Below, one piece after another: positions 22,691-29,944 of a stretch of 64,000 bases of DNA; positions within the stretch are counted from its first letter, which is position 1, and each line of letters opens with the position of its first letter. The notes below the pieces were generated by a model. It saw only the letters and a program-made list of their open reading frames with translations. It searched no databases and was not told where the DNA came from. This stretch comes from JAQBVV01 sp965249205 (GTDB taxonomy: Bacteria; Acidobacteriota; Vicinamibacteria; Vicinamibacterales; UBA2999), in NCBI GenBank assembly GCA_965249205.1, contig CBDFLL010000005.1, positions 930,001 to 994,000 on the forward strand. Reading direction: 5' to 3'. The translations under genes and the position numbers were made by a program.

Positions 22691-23848
22691 ATGGGCGTCT
22701 TCCAGCCTCCGGACTGTCGCACCTGGCGCTTCAAGTTCCGCTGGCGCGGGCGGGCGTACAACGGCAACACCGGCTGCAGTCGTCGGGAGGACGCCGAGCG
22801 CTGGCTTCGGCAGTACCGCGTCAATCTCGAGCAACGCCGCGCCGGCCTGGCCCTGGCGGTCAAGGACTCCCCGCTCTTCTCCGATTGGGCGACCGTGTAT
22901 TTCGCGTACGCGGGCCCGCGGCTGACGCGGCCCGACGCGATCGAATTCCTCCTGCGGGTCGTCCTGCGCTTCTGGGGCGAGGCGCCGGCGGGCGTCACCC
23001 CCACGCCGGAGGCCCCGTACCACGGGCTCCGCCTGCTCGACCCGATCGAGGATTCCGACTGGCTGCTTCGGTTCGAGGACTGGATGGCCGCCCGGCAGAT
23101 CGGCCCGCAGAGCCGAAACCACTACCGCTCGGCGATGTCCCGCATGTACCGCGTGGCCCTCCTCCCTCAGTACCGCAAGCGTACCGGTGTCACGGTCAAC
23201 CCCTTTGCGGGCATGCCACGGGAGGCCACGGTCGGGCGCACGGTGACGTTGACGCCGGACCAGATTGGCACCTGGCTCCGCCATATGTCGTACCACGTCC
23301 GCGTGGCTGTCGCGATCGCGGCGCTGGCGCCGAAACTCCGCAAGCGGAACATCCTCCGGTTGCGCTTCGGCTACGAGATCGATGACGCGGTGCAGACGAT
23401 TACCGTTGCGCAGCACAAGACCGTCCACCGGACCAAGCGGCCGCTCGTGACACCGATCGTGGCGCAGCTGCGCACCATCCTGCTCGACGCGAAAGCCCGG
23501 AACCGCTCAGGGTATGCGGTCGACTACCGGGGTCGCCCGGTCCAGGACATCGGCGACGGGGTCCGGTTGGCGGCCGGACGCGCGGGCATTCCGTACGGCC
23601 GTGCGAACGAGGGTGGAGCGACGTTCCACACGCTCCGGCATTCCATGAGCACGCTGCTGGCGACCGATTGGCAGACCAGTGCGGCCGTCCGTCAAGCGGT
23701 CATGGGCCACGCGAACCCCGCGACGACGGCGAAATACACGCACCTCGATCAAACCGAGGAGCGCCTGGCGCTGGAACGGCACTCGGAACGGCTGTCGATC
23801 GCGGAGATCGTGATGCAGCCGCGGCGCCGCGCCGGGCGACGGGGGTGA
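22691..23848 (+). CDS. int: phage tyrosine recombinase/integrase
   Basis: 385 residues. N-terminal arm-binding part (WRFKFRWRGRAYNGNTGC), SAM-like core-binding domain (WLLRFEDWMAARQIGPQSRN), catalytic domain with Arg in LAPKLRKRNILRLRF, HTLRHS (His-x-x-Arg), GHANPATTAKYTH (His and Tyr nucleophile). All catalytic residues seem present. Adjacent to the cargo region; a tRNA 3' fragment lies 2.6 kb downstream. A close homologue with a deletion is at 31988. Confidence 0.92.
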   Translation: MGVFQPPDCRTWRFKFRWRGRAYNGNTGCSRREDAERWLRQYRVNLEQRRAGLALAVKDSPLFSDWATVYFAYAGPRLTRPDAIEFLLRVVLRFWGEAPAGVTPTPEAPYHGLRLLDPIEDSDWLLRFEDWMAARQIGPQSRNHYRSAMSRMYRVALLPQYRKRTGVTVNPFAGMPREATVGRTVTLTPDQIGTWLRHMSYHVRVAVAIAALAPKLRKRNILRLRFGYEIDDAVQTITVAQHKTVHRTKRPLVTPIVAQLRTILLDAKARNRSGYAVDYRGRPVQDIGDGVRLAAGRAGIPYGRANEGGATFHTLRHSMSTLLATDWQTSAAVRQAVMGHANPATTAKYTHLDQTEERLALERHSERLSIAEIVMQPRRRAGRRG

Positions 23849-24018
23849 GAGGCCGGTATACTACTCTTTGAGCGGTCTGGAGGAATCAAGCACCCAACAG
23901 GTCAACGTCGAGCCCGGCGCCATGGGGCCTGCCGACGGCTATGCCTGATCGTTTGCCGCTGCGGCCTAGAACGTCATCACGCCAGTCCAAAGCGGCCGCG
24001 GGCCTCCCATGACCTCAA

Positions 24019-24129
24019 CGAGTAACCGGCGGATCTGGACGAGCAAGCCTACCACTACAACAACCGGAAGGACGCCACGGACTTCGATCGATTCAAGGTA
24101 GCAGCTCCGCAGATCGTCGGTAAGCCGGC
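24019..24129 (+). pseudogene. IS1595-type transposase 3' remnant
   Basis: DLDEQAYHYNNRKDATDFDR, FKVAAPQIVGK is the C-terminal LDE-(F/Y)-x-(F/Y)-(R/N)-x-N-R signature of ISXO2-like DDE transposases, here 35 residues only, preceded by a stop. Unrelated in detail to the intact IS1595 element at 28.6 kb. Confidence 0.5.
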
Positions 24130-24861
24130 CGCCAGCGAGGCCGGGTGCTGGTCATCTGGAGCGTTATGGGTACGCTTCCCCTGATGCCGGACCATAGAAT
24201 GCTGGACTTTCGGACGCTCTGGAAGGAGTCGCCATGCGGAAGTCCGGGGGAAGCCCTCCGACATGCCCCGGCTGGTGACGGCCCTGCGGGCGCGTGATCA
24301 ACGTCTCGGTATCGGAGGCTCAGCGGCGAACGTCGCGTAGAATCTCACCCGAGCCGCCGCCGAGTTTCAACAGCGCACGGGACATCCCTGGGCAAGGCGT
24401 TGCCATCAGTTTGGTAGTTGTAGCGGCGTTCTACGTATTTCGTCCCTCATTGGTTTACTGAGGTCGTACTCACAGTCGCCCCTTCTTTTGACTGAAATAG
24501 TGGGATCGCTGCCTGACTGGATTTTATTGAGTTCCGCGAGCAGAGCGTCCATTCCGTCGTCTTCAATCCGGATGACAAGGGCTTGTTCAAGGGCATCTAT
24601 CTTCCCCTCGATCTGTGGAAACGGTCGAATGCGGCGGGGAGGCAAAAAGGTGGCAGTTTGTTGACCTTTCAGAATGTGGGCCGACGCATCAATAATTCGG
24701 AGTTCGTCGGCCCTTGTCTCGGGTTCATGGGTGGGCACGTCGATCGAGCAATCGGCGATTCTTGGCCAGCTCATTCGCGACGTGCTCGCTTCCGGTAAGA
24801 CGGTGACCTTCGCGATCAAGCACGTCGCTCCGGAGAAGGATCGCGGCATGGAGACGGAGGA
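24130..24861. other. 732-bp region of decayed coding sequence
   Basis: No intact gene. On the + strand a frame 24665-24865 (ending LASGKTVTFAIKHVAPEKDR, GMETEE) overlaps the next gene's ATG in ATGA style and may be the 3' end of a lost gene. On the - strand, 24406-24640 reads IEGKIDALEQALVIRIEDDG, MDALLAELNKIQ like a protein C-terminus. Neither has a believable start. Junk between the integrase and the DUF3800 pair. Confidence 0.35.
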
Positions 24862-25581
24862 ATGACCGAACCGCGCCTGTTCAACATCCATTGTGACGAG
24901 AGCTGCCATCTTGAGCATGACGGCCTGCCGGTGATGGCCTGGGGCGCGGTCTATTGCCAAGCGGATGGGAGCCGTGCCATCGCTGAAGCGGTGCGGGCGC
25001 TGAAAGCCAACCACGGCCTTGCACATGATTTCGAGGCGAAGTGGACCAAGGTCTCGCCCGCCAAGGTGCATTTCTACCTGGCGCTGGTGAACCTGTTCCT
25101 TGCCGATGAGCGATTGCGCTTTCGCGGGCTCGTGGTGCCTGACAAGGACCTGCTGGATCATTCCCGCTTCGACCAGTCCCACAACGACTGGTACTACAAG
25201 ATGTATTTCACCATGCTGCGCCCGATCTTCTGCGCGCCGCACCGTTATCACATCTATCTCGACGTAAAGGACACACGCGGCGGACCGAAGATCAGAAAGC
25301 TGCACGAGGTCCTGGCGAACAGCCTTTATGACTTTGACCGCGAGTGCATCGAGCGGGTTCAGCAGGTGCGCAGCCACGAAAGCGAGCTGTTGCAGATCGC
25401 CGACATCCTGATCGGCGCGCTCACCTATGCGAACCGTGACCTTGCGACCAGCCCGGCGAAAGTGGCAATCGTCACAAGGCTTCGCGAGTGGCTCGGGCCG
25501 AACGTCCTGACCCGCACCTCCACTTTCGCGGCGACCAAGTTCAACGTCCTGCTGTGGCGGGCGCGGGAGGCGGCTGGGTAA
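24862..25581 (+). CDS. DUF3800 protein
   Basis: 239 residues. MTEPRLFNIHCDESCH (the Asp-Glu-Ser of the RNase-H-like fold), then AKWTKVSP, FRGLVVPDKDLLDH, YHIYLDVKDTRGG, ESELLQIADILIGALTYANR: the classic DUF3800 acidic motifs (CDES, D-x-KD, QIADxLxGA). Function of the family is unproven; the fold suggests a nuclease, and members are frequent in mobile and defence loci. Stop overlaps the next ATG (TAATG). Confidence 0.88.
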   Translation: MTEPRLFNIHCDESCHLEHDGLPVMAWGAVYCQADGSRAIAEAVRALKANHGLAHDFEAKWTKVSPAKVHFYLALVNLFLADERLRFRGLVVPDKDLLDHSRFDQSHNDWYYKMYFTMLRPIFCAPHRYHIYLDVKDTRGGPKIRKLHEVLANSLYDFDRECIERVQQVRSHESELLQIADILIGALTYANRDLATSPAKVAIVTRLREWLGPNVLTRTSTFAATKFNVLLWRAREAAG

Positions 25582-26072
25582 TGCCGCCCGATCTGATACC
25601 GTTCACCGCCTTTGGCGGCGACTGGACCGCCTATGAAACCGCACTCCACCGCATCTTCATCGCCGAGATTGCGCACGGCGGGCTCACCTTTCGCGGGGTT
25701 CGGGTGACTTCCCGCCGCGTGCCGGAAGCGGCAGGGCGTTGGGATTCGTTCTGGCACCTAATCCAGGAAGGCCGCGTGGAAGACGACCGCACGCCCGATC
25801 TGCGCCGCTGTGAGCGGATTCGCTGGGTGCGCTGGGTGATCCAAAACGCGCCGACACATGCCGAGATAGACGAATGGCAGAATACGCGCGGCACCGTGGT
25901 GAACACGCTGCTCTGGTTCCGCGAGGAATATCTGGTGGTTCTCGCGAGGCGCCAAGGCTATTGGCTGTTAAAAACAGCCTATTGCACCGAAAAGAGCGGC
26001 AGGATCAGGAAGCTTCAGCGCGAGCGCGATGACTTCCGCCGTGCCACCGGAGCGGGAGGCCAAAATGACTGA
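25581..26072 (+). CDS. DUF3800-coupled protein, barnase/RelE-like C-terminus
   Basis: 163 residues, starting on the last base of the DUF3800 stop. N-terminus PPDLIPFTAFGGDWTAYETA, FAEI-like helix and GVRVTSRRVPEAAGRWDSFW; C-terminus EYLVVLARRQGYWLLKTAYC followed by basic helix KSGRIRKLQRERD resembles the phage barnase/EndoU/RelE-type nuclease superfamily. The pair is probably a toxin-antitoxin-like or defence unit; inference from pairing and fold resemblance. Confidence 0.65.
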   Translation: MPPDLIPFTAFGGDWTAYETALHRIFIAEIAHGGLTFRGVRVTSRRVPEAAGRWDSFWHLIQEGRVEDDRTPDLRRCERIRWVRWVIQNAPTHAEIDEWQNTRGTVVNTLLWFREEYLVVLARRQGYWLLKTAYCTEKSGRIRKLQRERDDFRRATGAGGQND

Positions 26073-26102
26073 AGCCGCCCAAGCGAACCTAGGCGGCCTC
26101 GA

Positions 26103-26330
26103 ATGCTCCTCCTACACATGGCAGGTGAGACACCAGCATATGTGCCACTTTCCGGGCTGATTGTCAAGGAGTTCCGGCTCGGAGTGCACTTGGTTGCTGG
26201 CGGTCAGGTGCATCGTGCGCTGCTTGGGCGAACGTTCCTTCGAAACTTCGTCATGGTGTATGAAGGTCATACAGGGACCGTGACCATATCGACGCCGCCA
26301 GTGTCGCCTCGAGCTGTAACTCCATCGTGA
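26103..26330 (+). pseudogene. retropepsin-like aspartyl protease, C-terminal fragment
   Basis: VHLVAGGQVHRALLGRTFLR, NFVMVYEGHTGTVTI is the second half of the single-domain retropepsin fold (ALLGRxFLRxF.M.Y.G.TG). The N-terminal half with the catalytic DTG is absent. The frame has an ATG at 26103, but no product could be active as a protease. Confidence 0.6.
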
Positions 26331-26503
26331 CGAACGCCCGACCGCCAGAAAGCCCGCATCTTCGACCTGTGCTAGAACCTGTTCCACCCCAGCGAACACG
26401 GGTGAGAAACCTTAGGAAATTCCCGCATTCCTGAGACTCCTGCGAATCGCACAACCTCAAGAACCGCCAATGTTTCCGGGCATGAACCCGGATGCGCGGA
26501 GTG

Positions 26504-26560
26504 GCTTGAGGGGCTGGCGGCCGCAAGGTCGTGGGGGTTCGAGTCGCCCCTTCCGCACCA
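26504..26560 (+). repeat. tRNA 3'-end fragment (att-like), copy A
   Basis: Starts in an anticodon-loop-like GCTTGAGG, continues with a long variable arm (GGCC-GCAA-GGTC), a T-loop TTCGAGT and acceptor 3' strand CTTCCGC-A-CCA. No 5' half precedes it (no GCGGAAG), so it is not a tRNA gene but the 3' part regenerated by integration into a class II tRNA (Ser or Leu). The T-stem has one mismatch. Copy B is at 33021. Confidence 0.7.
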
Positions 26561-26718
26561 TTTTAGAATCAACAACTTACAGAAATCTCCAGCCGTTCAT
26601 TGAAGGGACCAAAGCTGGCGAGGCAATGGGACTCCTGACGGGATGACTCTTCACAAAACAGCGCGAGAGTGCGTTTCTTTGGGTGCGAAAATACAGGCGA
26701 ATGTCACAGCCGTGTGCG

Positions 26719-26760
26719 AAAATAAAAAGGCTACCTACTCGCGGGAACGGGTAGGCAGCC
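26719..26760 (-). terminator. intrinsic terminator on the - strand
   Basis: GGCTGCCTACCCG (26760-26748), loop, CGAGTAGGTAGCC, then TTTTTATTTT read on the - strand. The stem is 12-13 bp with one or two G-T/A-C mismatches. No intact - strand gene lies upstream, so it probably outlived its gene. Confidence 0.65.
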
Positions 26761-26916
26761 TGGGGTTGCGGGTGTGACCTCGGGGGTCAACGCCGCGACA
26801 TCCTCAGGTAATACTGATCCGGTTCGGCCCGCCCTGTCAATCTCGAAGCACCGAGCTTCGAGCCAGCCAGAAAACCCGCGCAACCGTCAACGCGAACAAT
26901 GCGAGGTAGCGGATCT

Positions 26917-27075
26917 ATGGCCAAACCCAGCAGCGGATCGAAGACGTTCCCCATCGGGCGCAGTGCGGTCACTGGGCGTTTCAAGCCCGTGAGCGCGGCC
27001 CGAGCGCATCCACGAACGAGCGTCGTAGAGCGTATGCCGAAACCAGGGCACGGCGACACGAATCCGAAGAAGTAG
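26917..27075 (+). CDS. small conserved RSAxTGRF protein (52 aa)
   Basis: MAKPSSGSKTFPIGRSAVTG, RFKPVSAARAHPRTSVVERM matches a widespread tiny family with core RSAxTGxF....A..HP.T.V.E, often sitting in mobile regions and beside toxin genes. GAGG lies 10 bases before ATG 26917. Function unknown; antitoxin-like role possible. Confidence 0.6.
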   Translation: MAKPSSGSKTFPIGRSAVTGRFKPVSAARAHPRTSVVERMPKPGHGDTNPKK

Positions 27076-27268
27076 CACGACCGGGCGGCGTCGGCATCGT
27101 GCTGATGTCGCCCCATTTTCTCAGCCGACGTGTCGGCACTGACCGTGGCGAAGATCGAACTCTGGAAGGCGATGCGCGCCCAGAAGGTTGACACTCCGTG
27201 CACGACTGAACTGCCACATGCCGCAGGTCGATCGACTCTTGGATGTCGGTAGTGGGCTCCTTTGAAAA

Positions 27269-27528
27269 CTAGCGGCCTAATTGTGGGCCAAGCGTCCGAC
27301 CGAAGATGGCAATTAGACGCGTCTCCCACCCGCCCTGGTCGTAGTCGAAAGCATAACGAGGTATCTCTTCAAGGTCCTTGTCGTCCAGAATTAGCTCCCC
27401 TGTTCCGCGACGGACATTCTCCTGGAGTCGGACGAGCAGTCCCTGAAATCCCCTCGGCCTTTCGTCGTTGGGTCTTGCCGATCGAGTTCGGCGATTTCGT
27501 CTGGATTTAGTTCAACGATCTTGCGCAT
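27269..27528 (-). pseudogene. frameshifted small gene (about 86 aa)
   Basis: MRKIVELNPDEIAELDRQDP, TTKGRG then, after a one-base shift in the C-run at 27450-27453, GFQGLLVRLQENVRRGTGEL, ILDDKDLEEIPRYAFDYDQG, GWETRLIAIFGRTLGP and stop at 27269. Both halves are clearly coding and join without loss if one G is restored. Function unknown; could also be a sequencing or assembly error. Confidence 0.6.
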
Positions 27529-27601
27529 CCCGAACTCAAGTCTACTCGGCTGAAGCCGTTCGACAGGCGCGTCAAAGGAGCCCACTACCCTAGATGTCCG
27601 G

Positions 27602-27760
27602 CACCACTCACGCCTCGACCATCTGAAGGTCGCATTGGAGGCACTGGGGCAGCGCCTGGTCGTCACGGTGGAGCCTGCCGACAAGTCTTCCCGGCCTCGC
27701 ACCCGCCGACGTGTCCCCCCGGGCTCCCTAGTTGCAGCCAGCGCCCGATCTGGACGATAG
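27602..27760 (+). pseudogene. antitoxin-like C-terminal fragment
   Basis: RLDHLKVALEALGQRLVVTV, EPADKS resembles the end of XRE-type antitoxins (LxTLxxxLxALGxxLxVxVEP) but the helix-turn-helix and a start codon are missing. Tentative. Confidence 0.35.
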
Positions 27761-27873
27761 TTCGGGTACACGGCGTGCACCGGCTTGGGGAACCCCCCTC
27801 GTCAACCTGCAAGTTGACAGCTACAGCCGACCGACATAGGCTGGAAGGTTCCCCCCCGGGTACAGGAGCATCT

Positions 27874-28383
27874 ATGACGCAGAACGAGCAGAAGTCCCTA
27901 CTGTGGCCGCTCATCTTCCGGTATCACGGAACCATCCTCGGCCGCGGCTTCGTCGCCGACATCGCCCTCCAGGGGCGCGTCCTGGCCAGCCCGGAGTCGG
28001 ACGGCGTGTGGGTGTACGGCGTCAATCCGGGGGCAATCGCGATCAGCGCGCCGACGCTCGGCGACACACACGGCAAACTGCGAAGCACCTTACACCGGCT
28101 CTTCGTCGATTTCGCGGAGCAGGCCGAGAACTTTGAGGATTTCAAGGTCACCGTCGAGCGCTTCGTCGACGAGTCGGATCCGGACACGCAGCAGGAATGG
28201 GAGACGGCCCGGGCCAGCGTCCGTGAGGGCAACGTCCCGGTCCCGGGCGATTTGCCTAAGTTGACGGCGGAGGCCCCCTGCCTGGTGCAGGTCACCGAGA
28301 AACAACTCGACGCCGTCACTCCACAGGACAATCCCGTGCTGCAGAAAACGCGCGACGCCGCGGTCTACGAGGCCGCCGCCTGA
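27874..28383 (+). CDS. HicB-like antitoxin candidate (169 aa)
   Basis: ATG 27874 with AGGAG 6 bases upstream. The N-terminal 90 residues (GFVADIALQGRVLASPESDG, VWVYGVNPGAIAISAPTLGD, THGKLRSTLHRLFVDF) follow the HicB partial RNase-H pattern: strand, substrate-like VxPG, S-x-GDT, helix. A longer acidic C-terminal extension follows in place of the usual HTH. Six bases before a HicA-like gene; assignment depends on that pairing. Confidence 0.55.
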   Translation: MTQNEQKSLLWPLIFRYHGTILGRGFVADIALQGRVLASPESDGVWVYGVNPGAIAISAPTLGDTHGKLRSTLHRLFVDFAEQAENFEDFKVTVERFVDESDPDTQQEWETARASVREGNVPVPGDLPKLTAEAPCLVQVTEKQLDAVTPQDNPVLQKTRDAAVYEAAA

Positions 28384-28389
28384 GCCCGG

Positions 28390-28614
28390 ATGTCATCATT
28401 CGGACAGGTGTCGGCAAAACTCGTCTGGAAGATGCTGAAGGAATGCGCCCCTGACCACACGGTCAAGAAATACACGCATTCCTTCTGCATCATGGCCAAC
28501 GGCAAGACGTACCCGACCCTGCCCAAGAAGTCCCAGATCGACAAAGGCCACCTGAAGAAGATGGCCAAACACCTGGGTATCGTGGACTGCGCAAAGGCGT
28601 ATCTGCAGCTGTAG
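28390..28614 (+). CDS. HicA-like toxin candidate (74 aa)
   Basis: SAKLVWKMLKECAPDHTVKK, YTHSFCIMANGKTYPTLPKK, SQIDKGHLKKMAKHLGI: helix, two strands with a central His (THS), Lys-rich loop and final helix in HicA order (xxHxxxxP...G.L..I.K..G). Such proteins cleave mRNA at the ribosome. The stop TAG overlaps the IS1595 target duplication (28613-28620), so the gene is just intact. Confidence 0.6.
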   Translation: MSSFGQVSAKLVWKMLKECAPDHTVKKYTHSFCIMANGKTYPTLPKKSQIDKGHLKKMAKHLGIVDCAKAYLQL

Positions 28615-28620
28615 CTCTCT

Positions 28621-29664
28621 CGTGCTTATCCGGTTGTTTCAGCAAGCCACCACCGGTAGTGTATCGGCGTGGCGCGCCCGTCGTTTCCGAAGAATCTCCG
28701 GGAGTTTCAGCGGCAATTTGCGACCGCCGAGGCCTGTCAGGACTACTTGGCGGCGTGCCGCTGGCCGGACGGCTTTGTGTGTCCCCGGTGCCGGCACGCG
28801 CGCGGCTATCGCCTGACCACACACCGGCGCTGGCAATGTGCGGCGTGCCGGTATCAGGTGTCGCTGACCGCCGGGACGATTCTCCACAACACGAAGACGC
28901 CGCTCCTGGTGTGGTTCTGGGCGGCCTATTTGACGGTTACCGACAAGCGGGGCCTCTCGGCGCTCCTGCTGCAGCGGCAGTTGGGCCTGCGGCGGTACGA
29001 AACGGCGTGGCTGCTGTTGCACAAGCTGCGGCGCGCGATGGTGAACGCGGGGCGGGAGCCCTTATACGGCGACGTGGAGATCGATGACACCTGGGTGGGC
29101 GCGCCCCAGGCCGGCCTGCGCGGCAGTCGCCAACTCAAGGGGCGGAAAGCCGCGCTGGTGCTGGTGGCGGTGGAACGACGCGGGGATCGGTCGGGTCGGG
29201 TCCGCATGTCCGTGATCCCGAACTTCAAACAATCGACGATGCTCGCGTTCGTCACTCACCACATTGCGCCGGGGGCGACGGTCTACACCGACGGGCTGAA
29301 AAGTTTCGATGGGCTCCAGGCCGCTGACGTGAGACACGTCGCCCGCCCGCAACCGATCCGGAGCGCCCTGCACAGGGGGGTGCCCTCCGTCGTGCCTTTG
29401 GCCGACCGCGTCATCGGCAATTGCCAACAGTGGTTGATTGGCACGCACCACGGCGTCAGCAAGGCGCAACTACAGGTCTGCCTCGATGAGTTCGTGTTTC
29501 GGCACAATCGGCGGCGGCACCCGATGGCCGCCTTTCAGACCCTGCTGGGCCTGGGGACCGGACGGACGCCCACGCCCGCCCGACGGATTCGCGGCGCGCA
29601 GGACGTGCGCCCCCCAGGCTGATCGCAAGATATAGGGGTTAGCTGAAACAACCGGATAAGCACG
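28621..29664 (+). mobile_element. complete IS1595-family insertion sequence
   Basis: 1,044 bp with perfect 23-bp terminal inverted repeats (left CGTGCTTATCCGGTTG..., 28621-28643; right 29642-29664) and an 8-bp target duplication AGCTCTCT at 28613-28620 and 29665-29672. The length of the duplication fits IS1595. Intact ends and duplication indicate a recent insertion. Confidence 0.93.
28669..29622 (+). CDS. IS1595 transposase
   Basis: 317 residues. N-terminal zinc ribbon (FVCPRCRHARG, WQCAACRYQVSLTAGTI) and ISXO2-like DDE domain: GDVEIDDTWVGA (first Asp), VYTDGLKSFDGL (second Asp), and the C-terminal LDEFVFRHNRRRHPMAAF. The frame is intact, so it is probably active. GTG or ATG start is not decided by a strong ribosome site. 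Confidence 0.9.
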   Translation: MARPSFPKNLREFQRQFATAEACQDYLAACRWPDGFVCPRCRHARGYRLTTHRRWQCAACRYQVSLTAGTILHNTKTPLLVWFWAAYLTVTDKRGLSALLLQRQLGLRRYETAWLLLHKLRRAMVNAGREPLYGDVEIDDTWVGAPQAGLRGSRQLKGRKAALVLVAVERRGDRSGRVRMSVIPNFKQSTMLAFVTHHIAPGATVYTDGLKSFDGLQAADVRHVARPQPIRSALHRGVPSVVPLADRVIGNCQQWLIGTHHGVSKAQLQVCLDEFVFRHNRRRHPMAAFQTLLGLGTGRTPTPARRIRGAQDVRPPG

Positions 29665-29830
29665 AGCTCTCTAGCCCTCGGACGGCTTCACGACATGCAC
29701 GGGAGCAAACCCTCTCGTGGCGTCGGCGGGCGCGCGCCAGCTATTTCTTCAGCGCCCGGAGCAGGTTCGGAAGATCGATCTTGAGTGAAGCGGCCACGGC
29801 CCCGATCACCCCGGCCAGGAGCGTGAAGTC

Positions 29831-29944
29831 TTGTCAAGATCGCCGCAGCCGCTCGCCGAGAAACTGCTGCGGCTTCAACGCGAGCAGCCGGACGAGGCCG
29901 CCGTGATTGAGACATTGGTCGACGATCTACTAGCAGGCTGCTGA
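29831..29944 (+). pseudogene. gene fragment cut by the IS5-type element
   Basis: From about TTG 29831: SRSPQPLAEKLLRLQREQPD, EAAVIETLVDDLL, then the frame enters the IS end and stops. Looks like the helical N-terminal or central part of a small protein whose rest is lost. On the - strand of the same gap, LLAGVIGAVAASLKIDLPNL may be another lost C-terminus. Confidence 0.4.

Noticed and set aside
26504..26560. Functional tRNA gene
   Set aside because: No 5' half (D-arm and matching acceptor strand) upstream; only the part from the anticodon loop to CCA.
26372..26575. - strand ORF with WCGRGDSNPHDLAAASPSS
   Set aside because: This is the well-known spurious translation of a tRNA 3' end read backwards; the real feature is the tRNA fragment at 26504-26560.
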